The notes below the pieces were generated by a model. That model had not been told where the DNA came from. It ran no database searches and was given only the letters and a program-made list of their open reading frames with translations. From positions 496,001 to 560,000 of the forward strand of contig NZ_CP075529.1 of assembly GCF_025809055.1 (NCBI RefSeq): a stretch of DNA of 64,000 nt, given 5' to 3'. A program made the position numbers and the translations under genes. The DNA is from Devosia sp. Its GTDB lineage: Bacteria; Pseudomonadota; Alphaproteobacteria; Rhizobiales; Devosiaceae. Below are positions 25,320 through 34,395 of this stretch, piece by piece. Each line of letters starts with the position of its first letter. The stretch's first letter is position 1.

Positions 25320-26252
25320 ATGCTTGAACTGTTGGCCGACCCGAATGTCTGGATCGCCTTCGCCACCCTGACGGTCATGGAGATCGTTCTGGGGATCGAC
25401 AATATCGTCTTCATCTCTGTTCTCGTGTCGCGCTTGCCGCGCGAGCAGGCGGAGTTTGCCCGCAAGCTCGGTATCGGGCTGGCGCTGGTCTTCCGCATCG
25501 TGCTGCTGTTCCTCATCAGCTGGATCGTGCAGTTGCAGGATCCGGTGTTCGAGGCCTTTGGCCACGGGTTCTCCTGGAAGGATATCATCCTGGTCGCCGG
25601 TGGCGGTTTCCTCATCTACAAGGCCACCCACGAAATGCATGCGGCAATCGAGGATGACCACGAGGTCACCGCATCGTCGGCGGGGCAGGCGACGCTTCAG
25701 GCCATTCTGCTGCAGATCGTCGTCATCGACATGGTGTTCTCGATCGATTCGATCATCACCGCCGTCGGCATGGTGCCGGCCGATCAGGTCGCCGTCATGG
25801 TGGCGGCCGTTCTTGTCGCGGTGGCGGTGATGTTCGTCGCCTCGGGCCCGATTGCAAAGTTCGTGGCCGAGCACCCCACCACCAAGATGCTGGCCCTTGC
25901 CTTCCTGCTGCTGATCGGCGTGACGCTTGTGGCCGATGGCATGGGCTTCCACATCCCCAAGGGTTACATCTATTCGGCCATGGCGTTCTCCGTCCTGGTG
26001 GAAGCCATCAACGTCATCGCCAAGGGGCGCAAGCAGAAGCGTCAGGGTGCCCATGGCAAGGCCGATTTCACACCCTTCACCGGCGACACCGGTTCCGTCT
26101 CCACCGAGGAAGCGCTTGCCGCGATCCAGGGTGCTCCGGCGCCGGCCGTAAAGCCGGTGGCCGCGCCCGCTGCGCCGGCCAAGCCGCGGGCCAAATCCGG
26201 TCCGACCTCTCGCCCCAAATCTGCCCCTCGTAAGCCGAAAGCGCCCAAATGA
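25320..26252 (+). CDS. TerC-family integral membrane protein
   Basis: A 310-residue TerC/YkoY-type protein. It begins with LTVMEIVLGIDNIVFISVLVSRLP, where the Asp-Asn pair in a membrane helix is the family hallmark, repeated in DMVFSIDSIITAVGM. Seven membrane segments end near residue 240. An alanine/proline/lysine-rich cytoplasmic tail of about 70 residues follows (AAPAAPAKPRAKSGP). TerC proteins have been linked to metal handling, such as manganese export to secreted enzymes. The stop overlaps the next start (ATGA). No yybP-ykoY riboswitch is visible upstream. Confidence 0.9.
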   Translation: MLELLADPNVWIAFATLTVMEIVLGIDNIVFISVLVSRLPREQAEFARKLGIGLALVFRIVLLFLISWIVQLQDPVFEAFGHGFSWKDIILVAGGGFLIYKATHEMHAAIEDDHEVTASSAGQATLQAILLQIVVIDMVFSIDSIITAVGMVPADQVAVMVAAVLVAVAVMFVASGPIAKFVAEHPTTKMLALAFLLLIGVTLVADGMGFHIPKGYIYSAMAFSVLVEAINVIAKGRKQKRQGAHGKADFTPFTGDTGSVSTEEALAAIQGAPAPAVKPVAAPAAPAKPRAKSGPTSRPKSAPRKPKAPK

Positions 26253-27220
26253 CCCGTGTCGTTGCCGTTCACCAAACCGGTGGTCCTGAAGTTCTGTCGG
26301 TTGAGGACTGGCAAATCGGGGCGCCCGGGCCGGGCGAGGTGCGCGTGCGCCAGACTGCCATCGGCCTCAATTTTATCGATACCTATCAGCGCTCCGGGCT
26401 CTACCCGCTGCCCTTGCCCTTCGTGGCCGGCAACGAGGCGGCCGGTGTGGTCACCGCCATCGGCGACGGGGTGACCGAGGTCAAGGTCGGCGATCGGGTC
26501 TGCTACCAGGGCACGTCCGGGGCCTATGCCGAGGAGCGGTTGGCGCCGGCCGCCAAGCTGGTCCCCATTCCTGACGGCATCGACGACCAGAGCGCCGCCG
26601 CGATCATGCTCAAGGGGCTGACGGCCTATTACCTGCTGTTCAAGACCTGGCCTGTGCAAAGCGGCGAGACCATCCTCTGGCACGCCGCCGCAGGCGGCAC
26701 CGGGCTGATCGCCACGCAATGGGCCAAGTCGCTCGGCGCAACGGTCATCGGCACCGCCGGTGGCCCCGAAAAGGTGGCGCTGGCCAAGGCGCATGGCTGC
26801 GACCATGTCATCGACTACCGGGCCGAGGATTTTCCCGCACGCGTCAAGGAGATCACCGGGGGCAGGGGTGTCGACGTCGTCTATGACGGGGTCGGCAAGC
26901 AGACGTTTGAAGGCTCGCTCGACTGCCTGCGGCCGCGCGGCCTGCTGGCCAGCTTCGGCAATGCATCCGGCGTCGTCAGTGTTCCCGATCTGGGGCTTCT
27001 GGCCCGCAAGGGATCGCTCTACGTCACCCGTCCGACCGGCGCCCACTATTTTGCCCGGCGCGAAGACCTGCTCGAGGGCGCGAGCGCCCTGTTCGCCGCC
27101 GTCAGTTCCGGCGCCATCAAGGTCGAAATCGGCCGCACCTTCGAACTGGCGGCAGCAGCAGACGCGCATCGCGCGCTGGAAGGCCGGGAAACCACCGGGT
27201 CGGTGGTGCTGGTTCCCTAG
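26249..27220 (+). CDS. NADPH:quinone oxidoreductase (zeta-crystallin type)
   Basis: A 323-residue medium-chain dehydrogenase without the structural zinc loop, matching the quinone oxidoreductase (Qor) branch. Typical features are GLNFIDTYQRSGLYPLPLPFVAGNEAAGVV in the N-terminal catalytic domain, the HAAAGGTGLIATQWAKSLGA dinucleotide-binding turn near residue 150, and RGVDVVYDGVGKQTFEGSL. It probably reduces quinones or alpha,beta-unsaturated carbonyls with NADPH. Translational coupling to terC by ATGA is a curious pairing without a known functional reason. It ends about 65 bases before tRNA-Ser. Confidence 0.9.
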   Translation: MTRVVAVHQTGGPEVLSVEDWQIGAPGPGEVRVRQTAIGLNFIDTYQRSGLYPLPLPFVAGNEAAGVVTAIGDGVTEVKVGDRVCYQGTSGAYAEERLAPAAKLVPIPDGIDDQSAAAIMLKGLTAYYLLFKTWPVQSGETILWHAAAGGTGLIATQWAKSLGATVIGTAGGPEKVALAKAHGCDHVIDYRAEDFPARVKEITGGRGVDVVYDGVGKQTFEGSLDCLRPRGLLASFGNASGVVSVPDLGLLARKGSLYVTRPTGAHYFARREDLLEGASALFAAVSSGAIKVEIGRTFELAAAADAHRALEGRETTGSVVLVP

Positions 27221-27285
27221 CGGCGAACAATCAGCGGCGCGCGGGGCTGGACACTTTTCCCGCGCGCCGCTAAAGGCTCAGGCAC

Positions 27286-27375
27286 GGGCAGGTGGCAGAG
27301 CGGTTGATTGCTCCGGTCTTGAAAACCGGCGAAGGTGCAAGCCTTCCGGGGGTTCGAATCCCTCCCTGCCCGCCA
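27286..27375 (+). tRNA. tRNA-Ser (anticodon TGA)
   Basis: A 90-base class II tRNA with acceptor GGGCAGG/CCTGCCC, anticodon stem CCGGT/ACCGG with loop CTTGAAA (anticodon UGA, serine), a long variable arm CGAAGGTGCAAGCCTTCC, T stem GGGGG/TCCCT region with TTCGAAT loop, and encoded CCA. It reads UCA and related serine codons. Confidence 0.95.
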
Positions 27376-27394
27376 AAACAGCAGGACGACACCG

Positions 27395-27631
27395 ATGAGC
27401 CGCAAGGAATTTGACGCTTCGCGCATGCGGCGCATGAAACGGGTGGCCGGCCGGCATGGGCTGACCATTCTCACATCCGACAAGATCAAGGTGCTTGGGC
27501 AACCGGGCGGGCACGCGCTGCGCGAGGATGCTTCGTTCAAGGTGATTTACGGGGATGTGCCCAAGCCATTTTCGGCCTCGCTCGACGACATAGAATCTTA
27601 TCTCGACAAGCTCGAAGCGGGCGAAGAGTAA
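27395..27631 (+). CDS. conserved-looking small basic/acidic protein, function unknown
   Basis: A 78-residue cytoplasmic protein starting MSRKEFDASRMRRMKRVAG. The first third is basic, the last third acidic (DDIESYLDKLEAGEE). The central part, LTILTSDKIKVLGQPGGHALREDASFKVIYGDVPKPFSASLDD, suggests a small alpha/beta fold. No family is recognised. The start is only 20 bases after the CCA of tRNA-Ser, so it may be co-transcribed with the tRNA. Confidence 0.6.
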   Translation: MSRKEFDASRMRRMKRVAGRHGLTILTSDKIKVLGQPGGHALREDASFKVIYGDVPKPFSASLDDIESYLDKLEAGEE

Positions 27632-27708
27632 GAGCTACTGTCTTATCCGGCAAGGTACTCCGTGAACCGGATCGGGACAATTCGTTATTCAAACGGTAAC
27701 GGGAATCG

Positions 27709-27830
27709 CCGCACACTGGGATCGTAGGCTCGCCTGAGGCGTTGCGCTCTCAGGTTTTTGTGGTCGCGGGATCCCTGCGGAAACCGGTACCCTACTTCCG
27801 CAGCCCCGCCCTGTGTGGAGGCGCGTTACC
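27709..27830 (+). promoter_or_regulatory. structured leader RNA candidate upstream of a 58-residue gene and pxpBCA
   Basis: Manual folding gives a closing helix of ten pairs between 27709-27720 and 27809-27818, enclosing a hairpin CCTGAG/CTCAGG (27733-27754) followed by TTTTT, and a long arm with GCGGG/CCCGC and the perfect 8-bp CTGCGGAA/TTCCGCAG (27775-27782 with 27796-27803). The 3' strand of the closing helix contains the first two bases of the GGAGG site (27817-27821) of the following small gene. It could be a cis-regulatory element or an independent small RNA; the first hairpin plus T-run could instead be a plain terminator. It matches no riboswitch family I know. Confidence 0.4.
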
Positions 27831-28007
27831 GTGTTTACCCTGATCAACGCCGACGCCGAAGAAGACGACGCCGAAATCACCGACCCCCAGGAAATCGCGG
27901 AACTGTTTGCCGCCATCGCCGCCGTGGCCATCGAGGCCATCGGTGCGGGCAATGTCCGTGACCTGTTCGAGGCCGTGGTTGAGCAGGAGGGCCGTGACCC
28001 CAATTAG
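27831..28007 (+). CDS. 58-residue acidic protein, function unknown
   Basis: A GTG-started frame with GGAGG at nine bases spacing encodes 58 residues. It is very acidic (FTLINADAEEDDAEITDPQEI) and has one amphipathic alanine/isoleucine-rich helix (LFAAIAAVAIEAIGAG). No family is recognised. It follows the folded leader at 27709-27830 and precedes pxpB by about 100 bases, a gap with two more hairpins (28047-28057 and GCGGCC-ACT-GGCCGC at 28073-28087). It may be a small regulatory or adaptor protein, or an unrelated gene. Confidence 0.45.
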   Translation: MFTLINADAEEDDAEITDPQEIAELFAAIAAVAIEAIGAGNVRDLFEAVVEQEGRDPN

Positions 28008-28106
28008 CGCATTCCGACCTGCCGAATTGACCTCGCGTTCCGGACCGGCATAGTGCCGCACTAGCCGATTTTGCGGCCACTGGCCGCCAGGAAGCAGTGG
28101 GGCACG

Positions 28107-28775
28107 ATGCCAACGAGATCAGAACCCGTCGGACGACCTGTGCTGTCGCCGCTCGGCGACAGCGCCATTATGGTCCGGTTCGGACTGGTGCTGGACGATG
28201 GAGCCAATCGCGATGCCATCCGCTTCGCGCAGGCCGTGTCGGCCGATCCGGTGAGCGGCGTGGTCGAGGTGGTGCCGAGCCTGGTTTCTGTGCTGGTGCG
28301 CTACGATGCGCGAGCGATCAGTTTTGACCGGCTGCGGGGGGAATTGACCCTGCGCATCGGCCGGCAGCCGGACGAAGAGCGGTGCTCCCTCTGGACTATG
28401 GACATTGATTTCGGCGGCGAGGCCGGTCCCGACCTGAACGAGGCGGCCGAGTCACTGGGCATGAACAGCGCCGCATTTATTGCCCGACACAACCGGGAGC
28501 CACTGCGCGTCCTGACGACTGGTTTCGCCCCGGGTTTCGTCTATTGCGGCTTCCATGGCGAGGACATGGTCCTGCCGCGCCGCCAGACTGTTCGCGCCTC
28601 GGTGCCCGCCGGCAGCATTCTCTTTGCAGCCGGGCAGACTGCGGTCACGGCCACCGATCTGCCAACCGGCTGGCATGTCATCGGCAGCACGGATTTTCGC
28701 AACTTTGACGCGTCGCGCGAGCCGCCCACGCAGTTGCGCGCCGGGGATCGGGTACAGTTCAGGACTGTCCGATGA
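28107..28775 (+). CDS. pxpB: 5-oxoprolinase subunit PxpB
   Basis: PxpB, formerly KipI/YbgJ, is the smaller allophanate-hydrolase-like part of the ATP-dependent 5-oxoprolinase PxpABC, which opens pyroglutamate to glutamate. The 222-residue protein has the family N-terminus LSPLGDSAIMVRFG and the conserved TGFAPGFVYCG and RRQTVRASVPAGS segments in its second half. The ATG at 28107 fits the family start. It overlaps pxpC by four bases. In this setting the enzyme recycles the damage product 5-oxoproline or allows its use as carbon and nitrogen source. Confidence 0.92.
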   Translation: MPTRSEPVGRPVLSPLGDSAIMVRFGLVLDDGANRDAIRFAQAVSADPVSGVVEVVPSLVSVLVRYDARAISFDRLRGELTLRIGRQPDEERCSLWTMDIDFGGEAGPDLNEAAESLGMNSAAFIARHNREPLRVLTTGFAPGFVYCGFHGEDMVLPRRQTVRASVPAGSILFAAGQTAVTATDLPTGWHVIGSTDFRNFDASREPPTQLRAGDRVQFRTVR

Positions 28776-29668
28776 CCCGGCTCAGGATCGAGAGGGCGAG
28801 CCCGCTTGCCACCATTCAAGACAAGGGCCGTTTTGGTCAATTGGCGCAGGGGATCAGCGCATCCGGGCCGATGGATGAAGCAGCTTACCGCCGGGCGGGG
28901 TTGATGGCGGGGTCAGCAGACCACGCGGCTATCGAATTCACGCGGGCCGGGCTGGATATGCGCATCCTCGAGGGAGAGGTGCGCCTGGCCTGGGATGGCG
29001 GACAGTTTCTGGCGCGAAGCGGCGGCGAAGCCTTGCCCTGGCCGGGATATGCGCTGTTCCGGGCGGGCGACAGGCTAGGCATCGCGCCGGGCCCAGCGGG
29101 TAATTACGGCTATCTGCGGTTCGGTGCCGCCCTCGATCTCGCGCCGGTTCTGGGCAGCCGCGCCACCAATAGCCGGGCTGGATTCGGTGGCCTCGACGGA
29201 CGCGCGCTGTTGGCGGGTGACGAGCTTGTCCTGACGGGGCCGGGTGTGGCGCAAGAGGCGCCTGAACAGCCAGAAAGGCAAGATGGTCCCCTGCGGTTCA
29301 TCTGGGGCATTCATGCGGATCGGTTTACCCACGAGGTGCGGACAGCGTTTCTGCAGGCGCAATTCGACGTCACCACGATGATGGACCGGATGGGTGTGCG
29401 GCTCGCCGACAGGGCCGGCGTCTTTGCGGGAGCGAGCATCCTCTCACTGGTTTCCGACCCGGTGCTGCCCGGCGACATTCAGATCCTGGGCGATGGTACG
29501 CCCATTATCCTGATGCGGGATCATCAGCCCACAGGTGGCTATCCGCGGATCGGCACGATCATCCCCCGGGACCTCGACCGGTTTGCGCAGGTGCGGCCGG
29601 GTGGCCGGGTGACGTTTGAACCAGTGAGCGTCGATCATGCCCATCGGATAATGGAGGGCAGGGCGTGA
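28772..29668 (+). CDS. pxpC: 5-oxoprolinase subunit PxpC
   Basis: A 298-residue KipA/YbgK-type protein, the partner of PxpB in the PxpABC 5-oxoprolinase. Family features include the N-terminal PLATIQDKGRFGQLAQGISASGPMD, GLDMRILEG, and the late GYPRIGTIIPRDLDRFAQVRPG. The start overlaps the pxpB stop (ATGA) and the stop overlaps the pxpA start (GTGA), so the three subunits are translationally coupled and probably made in fixed ratio. Confidence 0.92.
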   Translation: MTRLRIERASPLATIQDKGRFGQLAQGISASGPMDEAAYRRAGLMAGSADHAAIEFTRAGLDMRILEGEVRLAWDGGQFLARSGGEALPWPGYALFRAGDRLGIAPGPAGNYGYLRFGAALDLAPVLGSRATNSRAGFGGLDGRALLAGDELVLTGPGVAQEAPEQPERQDGPLRFIWGIHADRFTHEVRTAFLQAQFDVTTMMDRMGVRLADRAGVFAGASILSLVSDPVLPGDIQILGDGTPIILMRDHQPTGGYPRIGTIIPRDLDRFAQVRPGGRVTFEPVSVDHAHRIMEGRA

Positions 29669-30411
29669 CTGAGCAGATCGATCTCAATGCCGATATGGGC
29701 GAGGGGATAGGCGATGACGGCGCGCTGCTCGAGATCGTCTCAAGCGCCTCGATTGCCTGTGGCGGGCACGCGGGCGACGCGGCGACCATGCACGCCGTCC
29801 TCAGCCAGTGCCGTGACCTCGGCATTTCCGCGGGAGCCCATCCGGGCTATGCGGATCGCGAGAATTTCGGGCGCAAGCGGCTGGATGTCGCGCGCCCCAA
29901 ATTACTGGAGCAGGTAAAGGTTCAGCTCGAAGCCATTCTGGAAATTGCGAAATCTTTTGGTTACGGATTGCGCTATGTCAAACTGCACGGCGCCCTGGCC
30001 AATGTCGCGGCAGAGGACGACGACCTGGCCTTTGACCTCTTCTCAATGGTGCGTGACATTGATCCGGCGCTCGCCATTCTGGCACTCGACCAGAGCGCGC
30101 AGGTGCGGGCGGCCGAACGATTGGGCCTGGATGTCACCCTGGAGGCCTATGCCGATCGTGCCTATACGCGCGAGGGCTTGCTGGTGCCGCGTAGCGTCAG
30201 TGGCGCGGTGATCCATGACGAAGCGGTAGTGGTCGAACGCTGCCTGAGACTGGCCGAAACCGGCGAGATCGTGGCGATCGACGGAACCATTGTCCGCAGC
30301 CGGGCCCGCTCGATCTGCCTGCATGGCGATACGCCCGGCGCGGTACGGCTTGCGCGGCGCGTGCGGGCCGCACTCGAGGCGCGGGGGATCGCAATTCGCG
30401 GTTCGAAATGA
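29665..30411 (+). CDS. pxpA: 5-oxoprolinase subunit PxpA
   Basis: PxpA (LamB/YcsF family) is the third subunit of the 5-oxoprolinase. The 248-residue protein begins EQIDLNADMGEGIGDDGALL, a near-invariant family signature with probable metal- or substrate-binding residues, then CGGHAGDA, GAHPGYADRENFGRK and YVKLHGAL. A GTG start overlaps pxpC. The order pxpB-pxpC-pxpA is common in proteobacteria. The stop codon runs directly into an interlocked inverted repeat separating it from the convergent liv operon. Confidence 0.93.
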   Translation: MTEQIDLNADMGEGIGDDGALLEIVSSASIACGGHAGDAATMHAVLSQCRDLGISAGAHPGYADRENFGRKRLDVARPKLLEQVKVQLEAILEIAKSFGYGLRYVKLHGALANVAAEDDDLAFDLFSMVRDIDPALAILALDQSAQVRAAERLGLDVTLEAYADRAYTREGLLVPRSVSGAVIHDEAVVVERCLRLAETGEIVAIDGTIVRSRARSICLHGDTPGAVRLARRVRAALEARGIAIRGSK

Positions 30412-30481
30412 AGGCATGTACCCCGGGTCCTTCGGGGGAGAGTGAGATCGGCGACATGCCTTTTCCAAAGAACCCGGGGTA
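30411..30481. repeat. interlocked inverted repeats after pxpA
   Basis: Arm A (AAGGCATGT, 30411-30419) pairs with A' (ACATGCCTT, 30454-30462). Arm B (TACCCCGGGTCCTT, 30419-30432) pairs with B' (AAGAACCCGGGGTA, 30468-30481) with one mismatch. The order A-B-A'-B' means both helices together would make a pseudoknot, or they exclude each other. It lies between convergent operons. Confidence 0.7.
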
Positions 30482-30485
30482 TTCC

Positions 30486-30506
30486 AGCCGGCCGTGGGGG
30501 CCGGTT
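30486..30506. terminator. hairpin between convergent pxpA and livF
   Basis: AGCCGGCC / GGCCGGTT with a five-base GTGGG loop forms a stem of eight pairs including one G-T. It lies five bases before the livF stop codon. There is no T-run on either side, so a factor-independent role is doubtful; it may act as a barrier or 3'-end stabiliser. Confidence 0.45.
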
Positions 30507-30510
30507 GAAG

Positions 30511-31280
<770 letters not shown>

Positions 31281-31281
<1 letters not shown>

Positions 31282-32045
31282 CAATGGGTTCCTCCCAGAT
31301 AGGCTTCCTGCACCTTGGGATTGCCGCGCACGTCGTCGGGCGAACCGTCGGCGATGATGCGGCCCTGGGCCAGCACGGAAATCTTGTCGGCCAGCGAAAA
31401 CACCACATGCATGTCGTGCTCGATGATGACCTTGGTCATGCCGCGCGCCTTGATCTTCTTGAGAAGTTCGATCGTGGTGTTGGTGTCGTGGCGGCTCATG
31501 CCGGCCGTGGGTTCGTCGAGCAGCAGCAGACGCGGGTGCTGGATCAGGCACATGGCCAGCTCCATCCGCCGCTTGTCACCGCGGCTGAGACTGCCCGCCA
31601 GCATGTCGCGGCGGTTGATCATGCCGACGTCTTCCAGCATGTGCTCGGCTTCCTGGCGGATGCCGGTTTCGCTGTCGAGCGAACGCAGCATGTTCAGCGT
31701 GAAATTGCCGTCGCGCTTGGCAAACGCCGGGATCATCACGTTGTGCAACACGCTGAGGTCGGCGAAGATTTCGGGCGTCTGGAAGACGCGAGAAATGCCG
31801 AGCTGGTTGATCTGGTGCGGCTTGCGCCCCGTCAGCACCGCGCCGTCGAACACCACCTGGCCACTGGTTGGCGCCAATTTGCCGATGATGACATTGAGCA
31901 GGGTCGACTTACCGGCGCCATTGGGGCCGATAATCGCGTGGGTCTTGCCTTCCTCGACCTGCAGGTCGATGTCGGCCAGGGCGTGCAGGCCGCCAAACCG
32001 CTTGTGGACGTCCGCTACGTGCAGGACAATGTTTCCATTGGACAT
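31281..32045 (-). CDS. livG: LIV-type ABC transporter ATP-binding protein LivG
   Basis: The first ATPase of the importer, 254 residues. Walker A is IGPNGAGKSTLLNV and Walker B is RLLLLDEPTAGMS, followed by the H-loop in EHDMHVVFSLADKISVL. The ABC signature reads LSRGDKRRMELAM, departing from the usual LSxGxQ with Asp-Lys in place of the Gln, but the arginine-rich context is as in LivG proteins. It is coupled to livF and lies nine bases after livM. Confidence 0.93.
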
Positions 32046-32054
32046 TTCTGGTTC

Positions 32055-33194
32055 CTACTCGGCAGCTTGGGTCTGAGATGAGGACTGCGGGGTGGCGCCG
32101 CGATTGCGGAAGAGCGCGGCGATCCGCCGGACGCCCTCCATGATGCCGCCGGGCAGGAAGATCACGATGATCACGAACAACAGGCCCAGCGTCAGGTGCC
32201 AGCCGTCACCCACGAACTTGCTGGTGACCTTGACCACCACGTCGGCGACGCCATCGGGCAGGAAGCTCCAGAAGCGCGCCAGGATGTTGTCATTGAGCGC
32301 GGATAGAATGTTCTCGAAGTACTTGATGATCCAGGCGCCGATAACCGGGCCCACCAGCGTACCCACGCCGCCAAGAATGGTCATCAGCACGACTTCGCCC
32401 GAAGCGGTCCACTGCATCCGCTCTGCCCCGGCGAGCGGGTCGGTGACCGCGAGGAGGGCACCGGCGAGACCGGCATACATGCCCGAGATCACGAAGGCCG
32501 AGAGCGCATAGGGGCGGGTGTTGAAACCGGTGAACTGCATCCTGGTCTGGTTCGACTTGATCGACTTGAGCATCATGCCGAAAGGCGATCCGGCGATGCG
32601 CTGGGCAAAGAAGAACGACAGGATGAGGAAGCCGGCGCAGAAGTAGAAGCCTGCATAGCCGCCCAGCTGCTGGCCGAACAGGGTCGGCACAGGCTGGCCA
32701 ACAAAGGTCTGGCCCAGGGCCGCATCGAGGACGCGGGCATCACCCAGCGTCAATTGCAGTCCCGTTTCACCATTGGTGATGGGCGTCAGCACCGAATAGG
32801 CGAGGTTATAGCTCATCTGGGCGAAGGCCAGCGTGAGGATGGAGAAGTAGATGCCGGTCCGGCGCAGGCACAGGAAGCCGATGACAAGGGCAAAGAGGCC
32901 CGAAACGATGACTGCGAAGATCATCGCGGGAATGGCATCGAGGGTCAGCAGCTTGAACGACCAGACCGCCGCATAGGAGCCGACGCCGAAGAAGGCGGCG
33001 TGGCCGAAGCTGAGATAGCCGGTGAGGCCGAACAGGATATTGAAGCCTACGGCGAAGATGCCGAAGATCATGAAGCGCTGCAGCAGGTCCGGATAACCGG
33101 CGCCGAACGGGGCCAGCCAGATGGGCATGGCCAGGACGACAATGGTGAAGCCGAGGAACAGCAGCAGATCGTTGCGGGACATGAAATTGGCCAT
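32055..33194 (-). CDS. livM: LIV-type ABC transporter permease LivM
   Basis: One of two membrane subunits, 379 residues with eight to ten membrane segments. The LivM motif GLTGYLSFGHAAFFGVGSYAA lies near residues 55-75, and the cytoplasmic EAA-like coupling stretch is GSPFGMMLKSIKSNQTRMQFTG around residues 205-225. A short charged tail ends in glutamine, threonine and serine. One base separates its start from the livH stop region, so the permeases are translated together. Confidence 0.92.
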   Translation of the reverse strand: MANFMSRNDLLLFLGFTIVVLAMPIWLAPFGAGYPDLLQRFMIFGIFAVGFNILFGLTGYLSFGHAAFFGVGSYAAVWSFKLLTLDAIPAMIFAVIVSGLFALVIGFLCLRRTGIYFSILTLAFAQMSYNLAYSVLTPITNGETGLQLTLGDARVLDAALGQTFVGQPVPTLFGQQLGGYAGFYFCAGFLILSFFFAQRIAGSPFGMMLKSIKSNQTRMQFTGFNTRPYALSAFVISGMYAGLAGALLAVTDPLAGAERMQWTASGEVVLMTILGGVGTLVGPVIGAWIIKYFENILSALNDNILARFWSFLPDGVADVVVKVTSKFVGDGWHLTLGLLFVIIVIFLPGGIMEGVRRIAALFRNRGATPQSSSQTQAAE

Positions 33195-33195
33195 G

Positions 33196-34227
33196 TCAGG
33201 ACTCCATCACGCCGCGGCGGCCGAGCAGGCCACGGGGGCGAACGAGCAGAATGATGACGGCGACGAGATAGATGATGATCTGGTCGATGCCGGGGAAGAA
33301 GGCCTTGATCTGCGTCATCGAGGCGAAGGACTGCAGGATGCCGAGGAGGAACCCTGCGGCAACGGCGCCGGGGAGCGAGCCCATGCCGCCAACCACCACG
33401 ACCACGAAGGACAGCACCAGGAAGTCCATGCCCAGGTGATAGTTGGGCGGGAGCAGGGGCGTATACATCACGCCTGCCATGCCCGCGACGACAGCAGCCA
33501 GGCCGAACATGATGGTGAAGCGCCGGTCGATATTGATGCCGAGCAGGCCCACGGTTTCACGATCAGCCATGCCGGCGCGCACAACCATGCCGAAGGTGGT
33601 GAACTGGAGGAAGGCAAAGACGCCGCCGATGATCACCACCGAGAAGGTGAGGTAGATCAGGCGCCAGAGCGGGTAGGTAATGACATTGGCCTGCATGCCC
33701 AGCCAGGCGCCGATATCGGCGGCACCGCGCAGGTCGGTGGGCATGGGCTGCGGAATGGGATTGGGACCGAATACGGACTTGATCACTTCCTGCGCCACGA
33801 TGGCGAGGCCGAAGGTGACCAGGATCTGCTCGGCGTGCGGGCGCTTGTAGAAGTGCTTGATGATGCCGCGCTCGAGCGCAATACCGACAAGCAGCATGAT
33901 CGGGATGGTGATCAGCAGCGACACCGGCACGGAATAATTGACCAGAACCGCGCCGAAATCGCCGAACCAGGCCTGGACAAGCGGTTCGCGGATTTCCAGC
34001 GGCGAGCCCCAGGGGGACAGTTTTTCCGGATCGATGGTGACCGTTTCAAGGGTCAGGAACTGGCGGAACATGACGGCGCAGAAGGCGCCCAGCATGAACA
34101 GGGCCCCATGGGCAAAGTTCACGACCCCCAGTGTTCCGAACACCAGGGTCAGCCCCAGGGCGATCAGCGCATAGGCAGCGCCTTTATCGAGCCCGTTGAG
34201 AAATTGCAGAAAGATGACTTCGAACAT
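33196..34227 (-). CDS. livH: LIV-type ABC transporter permease LivH
   Basis: The other permease, 343 residues with about eight membrane segments. The N-terminus FEVIFLQFLNGLDKGAAYALIALGLTLVFGTLGVVNFAHGALFMLGAF is the classic LivH start. Compared with the roughly 300-residue norm it has a central insertion of some 40 residues (including SPWGSPLEIREPLVQAWFG), as seen in the longer members of the family. The ATG beginning MFEVIF is chosen because it starts the conserved part. A palindromic repeat lies between it and the binding-protein gene. Confidence 0.92.
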   Translation of the reverse strand: MFEVIFLQFLNGLDKGAAYALIALGLTLVFGTLGVVNFAHGALFMLGAFCAVMFRQFLTLETVTIDPEKLSPWGSPLEIREPLVQAWFGDFGAVLVNYSVPVSLLITIPIMLLVGIALERGIIKHFYKRPHAEQILVTFGLAIVAQEVIKSVFGPNPIPQPMPTDLRGAADIGAWLGMQANVITYPLWRLIYLTFSVVIIGGVFAFLQFTTFGMVVRAGMADRETVGLLGINIDRRFTIMFGLAAVVAGMAGVMYTPLLPPNYHLGMDFLVLSFVVVVVGGMGSLPGAVAAGFLLGILQSFASMTQIKAFFPGIDQIIIYLVAVIILLVRPRGLLGRRGVMES

Positions 34228-34261
34228 GGGATGCTCCGGGGTCCACCGAAAGAGCGGCAGC

Positions 34262-34345
34262 CTCATGGTGAGCCTGTCGAACCACGCGAGGCGGCACGAC
34301 AGGCATCGGAGGCTGGACCTCGTCCTTCGACAGGCTCAGGATGAG
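34262..34345. repeat. inverted repeat between livK-like gene and livH
   Basis: Arms CTCATGGTGAGCCTGTCGAA (34262-34281) and TTCGACAGGCTCAGGATGAG (34326-34345) are inverted copies of the unit also found at 15796-15823. They can form a long imperfect hairpin in the liv transcript, directly behind the binding-protein gene and before the first permease gene. Such hairpins often raise the share of binding-protein mRNA in ABC operons; this is inferred here. Confidence 0.65.
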
Positions 34346-34395
34346 GTGTACTGATGCAAGGTTGCCCGCCCGTGGGGGCGGGCATCAGTCAGGTG

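Noticed and set aside
27660..27830. 6S RNA or signal recognition particle RNA
   Set aside because: The folded region is too short for 6S and lacks its large central bubble, and it lacks the GGAA-type apical loop of SRP RNA.
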